Part shown: in pieces, positions 33,084 to 40,600 of the stretch
How positions within the stretch are numbered: the first letter of the stretch is position 1
Layout of the letters: each line of letters begins with the position of its first letter
Source of the DNA: Massilia sp. 9I
GTDB lineage: Bacteria; Pseudomonadota; Gammaproteobacteria; Burkholderiales; Burkholderiaceae_D
Assembly: GCF_902506415.1 (NCBI RefSeq)
Contig: NZ_LR733275.1
Location: forward strand, 4,812,176 to 4,876,175
DNA length: 64,000 nt
Direction: 5' to 3'
Program-made: the position numbers and the translations under genes
The notes under the pieces: generated by a model
What the model was told of the DNA's origin: nothing
The model's database searches: none
The model's input: the letters and a program-made list of their open reading frames with translations, nothing else

Positions 33084-34601
33084 TCAGTGCGCCGCCATCT
33101 CGCGCATCCGGCGCCGCAGTGCACGTTCGCGGCGCGCCTCTTCCTGCCAGTCCTCGCGCAGGGCCCGCCACAGGGCGATGACCATCAGCACGATCACCAG
33201 CGCGAAGGGCAGGGCGAACAGGATGGTGGCGGTCTGCACCGCGTCGATGCCGCCCGCCAGCAGCAGGCTGATGGCGATGCCGGCGATCAGGGCGCCCCAG
33301 ACCAGTTTCACGCGGGTGCTCGGATTCGGGTTGCCGCCCTGGCTCATCATGCCCAGCACCAGCACGGCCGAGTCGCCCGAGGTGACGAAGAACACCACCA
33401 CCAGTAGCGTCGCCACCGCCGACATGACCTGTCCGAAGGGCATCGCATCGAACATCGCGAACAGGGCTGTCGCGACATCGGCTTTCACGGCCTCGCTCAG
33501 CGGCACGTGCTGCCAGATTTCCAGGTAGAGCGCGGTGCCGCCGAAGATCGAGAACCAGACGAAGGCCGCCAGCGAAGGCGCCAGCACGGTGCCGAGGATG
33601 AATTCGCGGATGGTGCGCCCGCGCGAGACGCGCGCGATGAACAGGCCGACGAAGGGCGACCAGGAGATCCACCAGGCCCAGTAGAAGATGGTCCAGTTGC
33701 CGACCCAGGTGCTATCGCGGAAGGGCGTGGAGCGTAGGCTCATGCGAACCAGTTCGCTGGCATAGCTGCCCAGGGTATTGGTGAAGGTATCGATGATCGC
33801 GACCGTCGGCCCGAGCAGGAACACGGCCAGGGCGAGCAGGGCTGCCACGATCATGTTGGCATTGGACAGGAGCTTGACGCCTTTTTCGACGCCGCTCACG
33901 GCGGATGTGATGAACATGGCGGCCGTCACGACGATGATCCCGACCTGTGCGCCAGGGCTGATCTCGAGCCCGAACACCGCGTTCAGGCCGCTGTTGATCT
34001 GCAGCGCGCCCACGCCCAGCGAAGCGGCCACGCCGAAAGCGGTGGCCACCACGGCGAGACCGTTGAACAGCCCCGACATCGCGCGCACCGGGCGCCAGGG
34101 CAGGGAGCTGGTGACGGTGCTGATCAGGGGATTGCCGGCGCGGCGGTACTGGAAGAAGGCGATCGCCAGCGCAACCACGCTGTACACGGCCCAGGGATGC
34201 AGGCCCCAGTGGAAGAATACGTAGCGCATGGCGGCGTTGGCCGCTTCCGGCGTGCCGGCCTTGATCCCGGGCGGGGCGGTGACGTAGTGCGAGATCGGTT
34301 CGGCCACGCCCCAGAACACCAGGCCGATGCCCATGCCGGCGGCGAACAGCATGGCGAACCAGCTGCCGACCGTGAATTCGGGGTCTTCGTCTTCACCACC
34401 GAGCTTGAGGCTGCCGTAGCGGCTGAAGGCAACAAAAGCGGCGAACAGGACCAGCGCGAGCACTACCCACAGGTAGAACCAGCCGAAGTTGCGGGTGAGG
34501 GAGGCGAGCATGGTCTCGAAGACGGAGGCCATGTTGTCCGGGGCGAGGATCCCCCATAAGACGATGAGGAAAATAAAGCCCGCAGAGCAGAGCATTTGCA
34601 T
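33084..34601 (-). CDS. BCCT-family betaine/choline/carnitine-type transporter
   Basis: This 505-residue inner-membrane transporter has 12 predicted helices. The BCCT family signature is in WTIFYWAWWISWSPFVGLF followed by IARVSRGRTIREF, and AAGMGIGLVFWGVAEPISHY is the Gly-rich helix of the substrate site. BCCT members import quaternary ammonium compounds with Na+ or H+, often for osmoprotection. The start at 34601 was chosen because AGGAG lies 6 bases upstream; the longer frame to 34772 adds a Cys/Ser-rich stretch without features. The C-terminus is short and Arg-rich. Confidence 0.92.
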   Translation of the reverse strand: MQMLCSAGFIFLIVLWGILAPDNMASVFETMLASLTRNFGWFYLWVVLALVLFAAFVAFSRYGSLKLGGEDEDPEFTVGSWFAMLFAAGMGIGLVFWGVAEPISHYVTAPPGIKAGTPEAANAAMRYVFFHWGLHPWAVYSVVALAIAFFQYRRAGNPLISTVTSSLPWRPVRAMSGLFNGLAVVATAFGVAASLGVGALQINSGLNAVFGLEISPGAQVGIIVVTAAMFITSAVSGVEKGVKLLSNANMIVAALLALAVFLLGPTVAIIDTFTNTLGSYASELVRMSLRSTPFRDSTWVGNWTIFYWAWWISWSPFVGLFIARVSRGRTIREFILGTVLAPSLAAFVWFSIFGGTALYLEIWQHVPLSEAVKADVATALFAMFDAMPFGQVMSAVATLLVVVFFVTSGDSAVLVLGMMSQGGNPNPSTRVKLVWGALIAGIAISLLLAGGIDAVQTATILFALPFALVIVLMVIALWRALREDWQEEARRERALRRRMREMAAH

Positions 34602-34769
34602 GAGTTCTCCTGATTGGTGCATAAGGGCGCGGCCCGGGCACGAAACTGCCCTGGCGCTGCTGCCACTTTGCACTTTGGACGGATAGCCTGCATGACAGGC
34701 TTCAGTATGGACCGGGTGCCGCGTGCTTGTCACACTTGCGCAATGGTCCTGACTGGCGAGGGATATGGA

Positions 34770-34790
34770 CACTGGTCCCTGGGACCAGTG
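34770..34790. promoter_or_regulatory. Perfect 10-bp-arm palindrome upstream of the BCCT gene
   Basis: CACTGGTCCC (34770-34779) and GGGACCAGTG (34781-34790) are exact reverse complements around a single T. The site lies about 170 bp from the starts of both the BCCT transporter gene and the rightward 54-residue ORF. It looks like an operator for a dimeric regulator; no candidate regulator is adjacent. Confidence 0.55.
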
Positions 34791-34801
34791 GGCGTTAGTT
34801 T

Positions 34802-34848
34802 AACACAACATGCATTTGCACAAATGTTTTGGCAAATGAACATGTGTT
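34802..34848. repeat. Imperfect inverted repeat in the BCCT upstream region
   Basis: The left arm AACACAACATGCATTTGC (34802-34819) and right arm GCAAATGAACATGTGTT (34832-34848) are reverse complements apart from two shifted bases, with a 12-base AT-rich centre. The region 34602-34954 otherwise shows no gene. The repeat could form a hairpin or bind a regulator. Confidence 0.45.
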
Positions 34849-34954
34849 GAAGATAGTTGATTGGTGAATGGCATTCATCATGAATCGCAATTTGATTTCT
34901 ATCTGAAAGCGCCCATACTGATGTCATCCAAAAGAGATTTCAGGGAAAACCATC

Positions 34955-35119
34955 ATGTCTACCATCATCGAATTCTTCCGCAGCCTGTTCTATGTTCCGG
35001 TGCCTGCCGTCGCCCGCAGTGGCCAGGTCGACCTCCGTACCCTGTACCAGCTGAGCCGCGGCCGCGACTCGGTGTCGCCCGCCGTCCTGCGCAAGCTGGC
35101 CGAGGCCGCAGCCAAGTAA
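34955..35119 (+). CDS. Small hypothetical protein (54 aa)
   Basis: The 54-residue protein starts MSTIIEFFRSLFYVPVPAVARSG-like and ends RKLAEAAAK. The N-terminus is hydrophobic and the rest is a charged helix with QLSRGRDSVSPAVLRKLAEAA. AGGGA lies 9 bases before the ATG, and a strong intrinsic terminator follows the stop by 20 bases. The ribosome binding site, clean frame and dedicated terminator make this a real single-gene transcript. No family recognised; the 'LYQLSRGRDSVSP' region resembles short DNA- or membrane-associated helices only loosely. Confidence 0.75.
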   Translation: MSTIIEFFRSLFYVPVPAVARSGQVDLRTLYQLSRGRDSVSPAVLRKLAEAAAK

Positions 35120-35139
35120 GCCGTCCGCAGACCCGATCA

Positions 35140-35167
35140 AGCCCTGCCGCGAGCAGGGCTTTTTTTT
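35140..35167 (+). terminator. Intrinsic terminator of the 54-aa ORF
   Basis: AGCCCTGC (35140-35147) pairs perfectly with GCAGGGCT (35153-35160) around a 5-base loop and is followed by seven further T residues. Confidence 0.9.
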
Positions 35168-35234
35168 AGGCAAGGCTGCGCTGTTCCTGAACCGGACGCG
35201 CTAGGCTGACGGCACTACCTGTCGGGAGACCATC

Positions 35235-35621
35235 ATGCTGGCAAATGCGGATGCGGTTGCAACAGTGGGTGTGCGCGATGTGGTGAAAGCAAGGGAGTTC
35301 TACGGCAAGCTGCTGGGCTTGCGCGAGCTCGGCGGCGACGGTCCGGCCGAGGTGCTGATCTTCGAAAGCGGCCGTTCGCGCATCCAGGTGTACCGGTCGG
35401 ACTATGCCGGCACCAACCAGGCCACGGCGATCACCTGGGACGTCGGCGACCGGATCGAAGATGTGGCCGCGGCGCTGAAAGAGAAGGGCGCGCGCTTCGA
35501 GCATTACAGCTTCGAAGGCATGCGCCTGGAAGGCGACATCCACGTCATGGACGCGATGAACATGAAGGCCTTGTGGCTGAAGGACCCTGACGGGAACATC
35601 CTCAGCATCAACGGCCGCTGA
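35235..35621 (+). CDS. VOC-family (glyoxalase/bleomycin-resistance fold) protein
   Basis: This 128-residue single-domain protein shows two beta-alpha-beta-beta-beta modules: ATVGVRDVVKAREFYGKLLGL in the first and MKALWLKDPDGNILSI in the second, typical of the VOC superfamily. Members range from metal-dependent lyases to antibiotic-binding proteins. The substrate cannot be predicted. A CGGGAG ribosome binding site lies 7-8 bases before the ATG. It stands alone between a terminator and a convergent gene pair. Confidence 0.88.
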   Translation: MLANADAVATVGVRDVVKAREFYGKLLGLRELGGDGPAEVLIFESGRSRIQVYRSDYAGTNQATAITWDVGDRIEDVAAALKEKGARFEHYSFEGMRLEGDIHVMDAMNMKALWLKDPDGNILSINGR

Positions 35622-35629
35622 ACGCGGGC

Positions 35630-36535
35630 TCAGGGCGCCAGCGCGATCACCTCGTCGCCCGGCGCCGGTTCGCAGGCGGCGCCCAGCGGCTCCCAGCCGC
35701 GCCGCACCACGATGCGCTCCTGCGTATGGCACAGCTCGACCCTGCGCGCCTGCGGCGCCCGCTTGTGCACGAAGGCTTCGATCGAGGCCGGTACGCTGAC
35801 CTGCAGCGCGAGCGCCTGCACGTCTTCCAGCGGGTGGTCGTTCAGGTGCACCAGCGGCACGAACTGGCCCGCGAACATCATCCAGTGCGAAGGAATCCGG
35901 ACCGGCCCGGCGGCATAGCCCTGGGCCCGCAGCCATTGCTGGGCATCTTCGCGCGGATGTGCGCTGGCGCTGCCGTCGAGGCGTCCCCAGGCGTTGGCCA
36001 GCAGCTCGGCCACCCACTGGTTGCAGTTCTGGTAGCGGGTGCCGAAGGCATAGGCGTTGGCGCTGTATTGCCCGGCCAGCAAGGCCAGGGCAAGGCGCTT
36101 GTCGAGCGCGGCCTGCTCGAGCAGGGCGCCATCTTCTTCGGGCAGGAACAGCAGCGCGACATGGCCACGCGTCGGCGCATCGGCGCCCAAGGCGAAGCCG
36201 GCCACGCCCTGGTCGAACAGGCGCGGGCGCGATTCGTCGCAGGCATAGTAGAGCTGGCGCACGGCCCAGGGACCGCCGGGATTGTCGCGCAGGGCGACGC
36301 CGGCGTGCGAGTACAGCTGGCCGAAGCGGCTCAGGTCGAGGCCCGCGCGTGCGATCAGCGCGACCCGCGCACCGGAAGCTTGTAGCTCGTTCTTGACCGC
36401 ACCCGCGAAGCGCAGCACGCGGTCCTGTTCGGCGGCGCTGATGTCGATCGATTGCTGGCAGAAGACCGGCAGGCCGGCCGCTGCGCCGGCGCTCGCGCCC
36501 AGCAGCAGCGCGGCGACGGCGAACTTGCTGAACAT
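35630..36535 (-). CDS. DUF2145 domain protein, exported
   Basis: This 301-residue protein has a signal peptide (FAVAALLLGASAGAAAGLP). The mature protein matches DUF2145, with ARAGLDLSRFGQLYSHAGVALRD, YACDESRPRLFDQGVAGF and YQNCNQWVAELLA, the last reminiscent of papain-like NlpC/P60 folds with a Cys before NQW. The function is unknown. The start at 36535 gives the signal peptide and falls 4 bp after the end of the preceding Ser-rich gene. The two are commonly paired, so a joint periplasmic role is likely but unproven. Confidence 0.82.
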   Translation of the reverse strand: MFSKFAVAALLLGASAGAAAGLPVFCQQSIDISAAEQDRVLRFAGAVKNELQASGARVALIARAGLDLSRFGQLYSHAGVALRDNPGGPWAVRQLYYACDESRPRLFDQGVAGFALGADAPTRGHVALLFLPEEDGALLEQAALDKRLALALLAGQYSANAYAFGTRYQNCNQWVAELLANAWGRLDGSASAHPREDAQQWLRAQGYAAGPVRIPSHWMMFAGQFVPLVHLNDHPLEDVQALALQVSVPASIEAFVHKRAPQARRVELCHTQERIVVRRGWEPLGAACEPAPGDEVIALAP

Positions 36536-36539
36536 CAGA

Positions 36540-37004
36540 TCAGATGGTGACTTTGCGCGAGGCGAGGTCGCGGTACCAGTCGTCCTGCAGGGCCAGGAAG
36601 AAGGAGCGCTTGGTGTCGGCGTGGGCGAACTCGAAGCCATACACACGCTCGCTGACCTGCACCAGCTCACCCTTGCTCACGGCACGCGCGGCCAGCGCGC
36701 GGTTCGGCACGTCGAGATAGAACTCACGGGCCGGGCCGGCAGCCACCGCGCGCAGGGTCATGCGAGTGGTGTCCACCTTGGCCGGGGCCTGGGCGATGTC
36801 GATCACGCGGTAGTCGCCAGCGGCTACTTTGTTGTCGCCACTGGAGCTGTTGCTGGACCCGCCGATCGAATCGGAAATGCTGCCGGACGAAGCCGAGCCC
36901 GCGCTGGAGGCGGACGAGGTCAGGCTGGTGGCCTGAGTCGGTGCAGCGCAGGCGAGCGCGAAGGCGGCCACGCACAGGGTGCGCGAGAAAATACTTTGAT
37001 TCAT
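36540..37004 (-). CDS. Exported Ser-rich hypothetical protein paired with DUF2145
   Basis: The 154-residue protein has a signal peptide (TLCVAAFALACAAPTQA), then a Ser/Gly-rich low-complexity segment (residues about 28-58) and a compact C-terminal domain with FYLDVPNRALAARAVSKGELVQVSERVYGFEFA. I do not recognise a named family. It is directly followed by the DUF2145 gene 4 bp downstream, so the two are co-translated. Likely periplasmic. Confidence 0.75.
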   Translation of the reverse strand: MNQSIFSRTLCVAAFALACAAPTQATSLTSSASSAGSASSGSISDSIGGSSNSSSGDNKVAAGDYRVIDIAQAPAKVDTTRMTLRAVAAGPAREFYLDVPNRALAARAVSKGELVQVSERVYGFEFAHADTKRSFFLALQDDWYRDLASRKVTI

Positions 37005-37174
37005 TGCGGGTCTTTCGGAGAGCTGACGAGATACCGCCTATGGTACAAGTCCGGCGAATGCTTGAGAAGGCGCGGCAGTACGAAATTCTGTAAGGGCTTG
37101 TAATCGGGCCGCCAGAAATTTTTTTCGTTACGGCGTAGCATATTCGTTTGCCAATTCGTCAGGAGACGCCAACC

Positions 37175-38200
37175 ATGACTCAAGCGCCGAACCAGCGGGT
37201 CCTGCTCGCTTCCCGTCCCGAGGGCCTGCCACGGCCGGAGAATTTCCGGATCGTGCAGGAGCCGGTCCCCGTTCCCCTTGATGGCCAGCTGCTGCTGGAG
37301 GTCCTGTACCTGTCGCTCGACCCTTATATGCGCGGCCGCATGGACGACGCCAAGTCGTATGCCGCGCCGGTCGCGATCGGCGCGGTCATGGAAGGCGGCA
37401 CGGTGGCGCGCGTGATCGCCTCGCGCCATGCCGACTACGCGGTGGGCGAGATCGTGCTATCCCATTCGGGCTGGCAGCGCTACGCGCTGTCCGATGGCGA
37501 GAACCTGCGCAAGCTGGACCCGGGCGCGGCGCCGCCCAGCACCGCGCTCGGCGTGCTCGGCATGCCGGGCTTTACCGCATGGGCCGGCCTGTTGCAGATC
37601 GGCCGGCCGAAGCCAGGCGAGACCGTGGTGGTGGCCGCGGCCAGCGGTGCGGTCGGCTCGGCGGTGGGGCAGATCGCGCGCATCCAGGGCGCGCGAGCGG
37701 TCGGCATCGCGGGCGGTCCCGACAAGTGCGCCTTCGTGCGTGACGAACTCGGCTTCGACGCCGTGATCGACCACCGCGCGCCCGGCTTCGCGCAGCAACT
37801 GGCCGCAGCCTGCCCGGACGGGATCGACGTGTATTTCGAAAACGTCGGCGGCAAGGTGTGGGATGCGGTGTTCCCGCTACTGAACGACTTCGCCAGGGTC
37901 CCGGTCTGCGGCCTGATCGCGCAGTACAACGCACTGCCGCAGGCCGAGCCGGGCGTCGATCGCCTGGCCCTCGTCATGCGCGACGTGCTCAAGAAAAGCT
38001 TGAGCATTCGCGGCTTCATCCAGCGCGAATTCGCCGGCCTGCGGCCAGCCTTCCTGCAAGAGGCGCAGGGCTGGATTGCCGATGGGTCGCTGCGCTACCG
38101 CGAAGACATCGTCGACGGGCTGGAGCAGGCGCCGGCAGCTTTCATCGATTTACTGCAGGGACGCAATTTTGGGAAGCTGATCGTGAGGATCGCCCAATAG
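37175..38200 (+). CDS. NADP-dependent oxidoreductase, zinc-independent MDR family (CurA/PTGR type)
   Basis: This 341-residue medium-chain reductase starts MTQAPNQRVLLASRPEG. It has the CurA/leukotriene-B4-dehydrogenase hallmarks LDPYMRGRM, GFTAWAGLLQIGRPKPGETVVV-like, the NADPH loop AASGAVGSAVGQIA and YFENVGG. Structural and catalytic zinc Cys clusters are absent. These enzymes reduce alpha,beta-unsaturated carbonyls. AGGAGA lies 8 bases before the ATG at 37175, which was preferred over the frame's earlier TTG at 37148. Confidence 0.92.
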   Translation: MTQAPNQRVLLASRPEGLPRPENFRIVQEPVPVPLDGQLLLEVLYLSLDPYMRGRMDDAKSYAAPVAIGAVMEGGTVARVIASRHADYAVGEIVLSHSGWQRYALSDGENLRKLDPGAAPPSTALGVLGMPGFTAWAGLLQIGRPKPGETVVVAAASGAVGSAVGQIARIQGARAVGIAGGPDKCAFVRDELGFDAVIDHRAPGFAQQLAAACPDGIDVYFENVGGKVWDAVFPLLNDFARVPVCGLIAQYNALPQAEPGVDRLALVMRDVLKKSLSIRGFIQREFAGLRPAFLQEAQGWIADGSLRYREDIVDGLEQAPAAFIDLLQGRNFGKLIVRIAQ

Positions 38201-38237
38201 CCGAAAATGGCTGCAGCCGCTTGAGCGGCTGCGGGCC

Positions 38238-38393
38238 TCAGGCCCAGAGGAGAAGGTAGAGGGCGCCGTAGCCGAGTACGGCTGCCAGTGCGACCATGAG
38301 AAGGCCCAGGAGCGGGTAGTAGTCGATGCGCTGCCTGCGGAGCGATTGCCTTTTTGGGAAATGTCTCGCGTGCGTTACTCGGATGGTATTCAT
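38238..38393 (-). CDS. Small single-span membrane protein (51 aa)
   Basis: The 51-residue protein starts MNTIRVTHARHFPKRQSLRRQ, a strongly basic head, followed by a membrane helix YYPLLGLLMVALAAVLGYGAL near residues 26-46. GGAGGAAAC precedes the ATG. By the positive-inside rule the head would be cytoplasmic. No family recognised. Confidence 0.65.
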   Translation of the reverse strand: MNTIRVTHARHFPKRQSLRRQRIDYYPLLGLLMVALAAVLGYGALYLLLWA

Positions 38394-38591
38394 GTTTCCT
38401 CCGTGGTGTCCGCTTACGTGAGTGAGATTACGGCCTCTGCCAAAAGTTTCAAGTGTTAAACGCAAACTGAAAAGAATAGTTACAAATTTCCATGCGGCAT
38501 TTCACCTGTTTTTTACTGTTTCCTAGCGCGTACGCACGCTAGCGCACAGACTGCTGCACCCGGACAGCGCATAGTCGAGGTCATCACATTG

Positions 38592-39710
38592 ATGAGCCAC
38601 TACCGACTTGAGATCGCCATGCTGCTTCCGACCTTCGTAACCCTGGTTGCCGTAATCGTCCTTGCGACACTGCTGCCCTTGTTGCGATGTACGGGCTGGT
38701 GGATCCGCGACCTGGATTTTCCGCGCCTGCAACTGGCGGTCCTGTCGCTCGTGGTGCTGGCCGGACAGTTCGCCTTCCTCGACTGGCGCGATAGTCCCTT
38801 CTACCTGCTGCTGTTGGCGAATGCCGCTTGCCTGGCTTACCAGGCCTGGTGGATCCTTCCCTATACCAAGGCCTACCCGCATGAAGTGAAGGCTGCGGTG
38901 GTCGCCGACTCCCATCGCCAGTTCCGTATCCTGACGGCGAACGTCCTGATGCCGAACCGGAATACCGAAGGCCTGATCGCCCTGATCCGCGAGCATCAGC
39001 CTGATATCTTCGTCACGCTGGAAACGAATCAGTGGTGGGAGGACAGGCTGGACGTGCTGGAACGGGACTATCCTCATACGCTGAAGTGCCCGCTCGAAAA
39101 CCTGTACGGGATGCACGTGTACTCACGCTTCCCGCTGGAAGACAGCGCCATCCAGTTCCTGGTCGAGGACGACATCCCCTCGATGCATACCCTGGTGGTG
39201 CTGCCGTCCGGGCACAAGGTACGCATGCATTTCGTGCACCCAACGCCGCCCAGCCCGACGGAGCACATGGAATCGACCCAGCGCGACGCCGAACTGCTGG
39301 TGGTCGCCAAGAGCGTGGCAGAGGCCGGCCTGGAGACGCCGGTGATCGTCGCGGGCGACCTGAACGACGTGGCGTGGTCGACCACGACGCGGCTGTTCCG
39401 CAAGATCAGCGGCCTGCTCGATCCGCGCATCGGACGCGGCATGTTCAATACTTTCCACGCCGGCTACTGGTTTGCGCGCTGGCCGCTCGACCACCTGTTC
39501 CACAGCGAGCATTTCACGCTGTCCTTCATCCGGCGCCTGCCATCCTTCGGCTCGGACCATTTCCCGATGCTTGTCGAATTGACCTACGACAGCGCACGCG
39601 GCGCCGGCCAGGAAGGCCTGGTGGCGGACGAAGAAGACCACGCGCTGGCGGAAGAGAAGATCGCCGCCGAGGATGTGACGGTCGACGACGTGCACGAGCC
39701 CCAGCCCTGA
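38592..39710 (+). CDS. Membrane-anchored endonuclease/exonuclease/phosphatase-family hydrolase
   Basis: The 372-residue protein has three N-terminal membrane helices (within residues 1-90) followed by an EEP domain with TANVLMPNRN, FVTLETNQ, VAGDLNDVAW, WPLDHLF and GSDHFPM, which carry the metal and catalytic Asn/Asp/His residues. The C-terminus is acidic. Such proteins are annotated as YafD-like; substrate could be a phosphodiester of DNA, inositol or lipid. The start is ATG 38592 directly after an in-frame TTG; Met at 38619 is an alternative. No strong ribosome binding site. Confidence 0.88.
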   Translation: MSHYRLEIAMLLPTFVTLVAVIVLATLLPLLRCTGWWIRDLDFPRLQLAVLSLVVLAGQFAFLDWRDSPFYLLLLANAACLAYQAWWILPYTKAYPHEVKAAVVADSHRQFRILTANVLMPNRNTEGLIALIREHQPDIFVTLETNQWWEDRLDVLERDYPHTLKCPLENLYGMHVYSRFPLEDSAIQFLVEDDIPSMHTLVVLPSGHKVRMHFVHPTPPSPTEHMESTQRDAELLVVAKSVAEAGLETPVIVAGDLNDVAWSTTTRLFRKISGLLDPRIGRGMFNTFHAGYWFARWPLDHLFHSEHFTLSFIRRLPSFGSDHFPMLVELTYDSARGAGQEGLVADEEDHALAEEKIAAEDVTVDDVHEPQP

Positions 39711-39718
39711 ACCCAGGC

Positions 39719-40147
39719 TTACGACGCCGTTGAACGCCGCAGGAAATCGTCCACGATGGCATCCAGGTCCGTGCGGGCATAGATGCTGTTTTCCAGCTGC
39801 TGCGCTGCCTGTTCGAATTCGGCCGGACCAGTCTCGAGAAAGCGCAGGCGCCGTTCGGCGGACTGGTGCGGCGCCTCGAAGGGGAACATGGTAACGAGGG
39901 TGGCCATCCCCTGTGCTATCTCGCTTAGGCCAACGCGATCGAATGCCTCGATAAACAGGCTGTAGTCGGGATCGTCCGGGAAATTCGCTTCGAAAAAGTA
40001 TTGGAATCCGCCATTGCCGATTATGCCGAGGGCAGTATCGACAATGATGGCAGTGCGGCAGGGTTCGCTGACGGACTGAAGCCGCTCGCCTGGCTGCTTG
40101 AGCATGGCATAGCAGGCCAGGAGCGCAGCGCGGTCTTGCACCATCAT
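39719..40147 (-). CDS. DUF4375-family protein
   Basis: This 142-residue protein is related to the DUF4375/DMP19-like family, with DTALGIIGNGGFQYFFEANF and VGLSEIAQGMATLVTMF as the characteristic segment. No signal peptide or membrane helix. It overlaps the preceding HepT-like gene by an ATGA-type junction, so the two are translated together. DUF4375 proteins have no established activity; some occur beside polymorphic toxins as possible immunity proteins, but none is seen here. Confidence 0.75.
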   Translation of the reverse strand: MMVQDRAALLACYAMLKQPGERLQSVSEPCRTAIIVDTALGIIGNGGFQYFFEANFPDDPDYSLFIEAFDRVGLSEIAQGMATLVTMFPFEAPHQSAERRLRFLETGPAEFEQAAQQLENSIYARTDLDAIVDDFLRRSTAS

Positions 40148-40578
40148 TCGGCTCCCGAGGTGCCTCCACTAGCGGCGCCCGCCACCAGGGCCTGTGCGTA
40201 GACGCTGAAGTCGTCCAGCCCGCGCTTGATGATCGTCACCAGCGCCGGCAGCGGCGCTTCCTGGTAATCCCATTCGGCGCGGCAGAATTCGCCGGTGCGC
40301 TTGAGGTCCTCGGCCAGCGCCGGCGCGATCCAGCCGTGTTCGGCCAGCAGGGTGATGACTTCGCGTTCGTCGTGCGGCAGCCCGAGGCGCGCATTGCCGA
40401 TCACGTAGTCGCCCATCTCGATGGCGGCTTCCCAGGCGCGGATCACGTTGAGGGTGGCCGCGTCCTGGCGCGTCAGGTCGCTGACGAACGTGGTCGGGTC
40501 CTTCTCGTATTCCTCGCGTGCACGCCGGCAGCAGCGTTCGATGGTGCCGGCTTTGTGTACCAGGATGTCGTCGTCCAT
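40144..40578 (-). CDS. HepT-like (DUF86) protein with degenerate active site
   Basis: The 144-residue helical protein follows the HepT/YutE pattern end to end: HKAGTIERCCRRAREEY, QDAATLNVIRAWEAAIEMGDYVI, LGLP, ITLLAEHGWI and GLDDFSVYAQAL. HepT toxins are RNases with an RX4HXY motif; here the corresponding stretch FCRAEWDY (residues 98-105) is one residue shorter and has Trp103 where the catalytic His should be, while Arg100 and Tyr105 remain. The partner antitoxin MntA (a nucleotidyltransferase) is absent and a DUF4375 gene follows instead. The protein is probably not an active HepT RNase. Confidence 0.75.
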   Translation of the reverse strand: MDDDILVHKAGTIERCCRRAREEYEKDPTTFVSDLTRQDAATLNVIRAWEAAIEMGDYVIGNARLGLPHDEREVITLLAEHGWIAPALAEDLKRTGEFCRAEWDYQEAPLPALVTIIKRGLDDFSVYAQALVAGAASGGTSGAE

Positions 40579-40600
40579 CGTGTTTCGCCTTTCACTTCCA

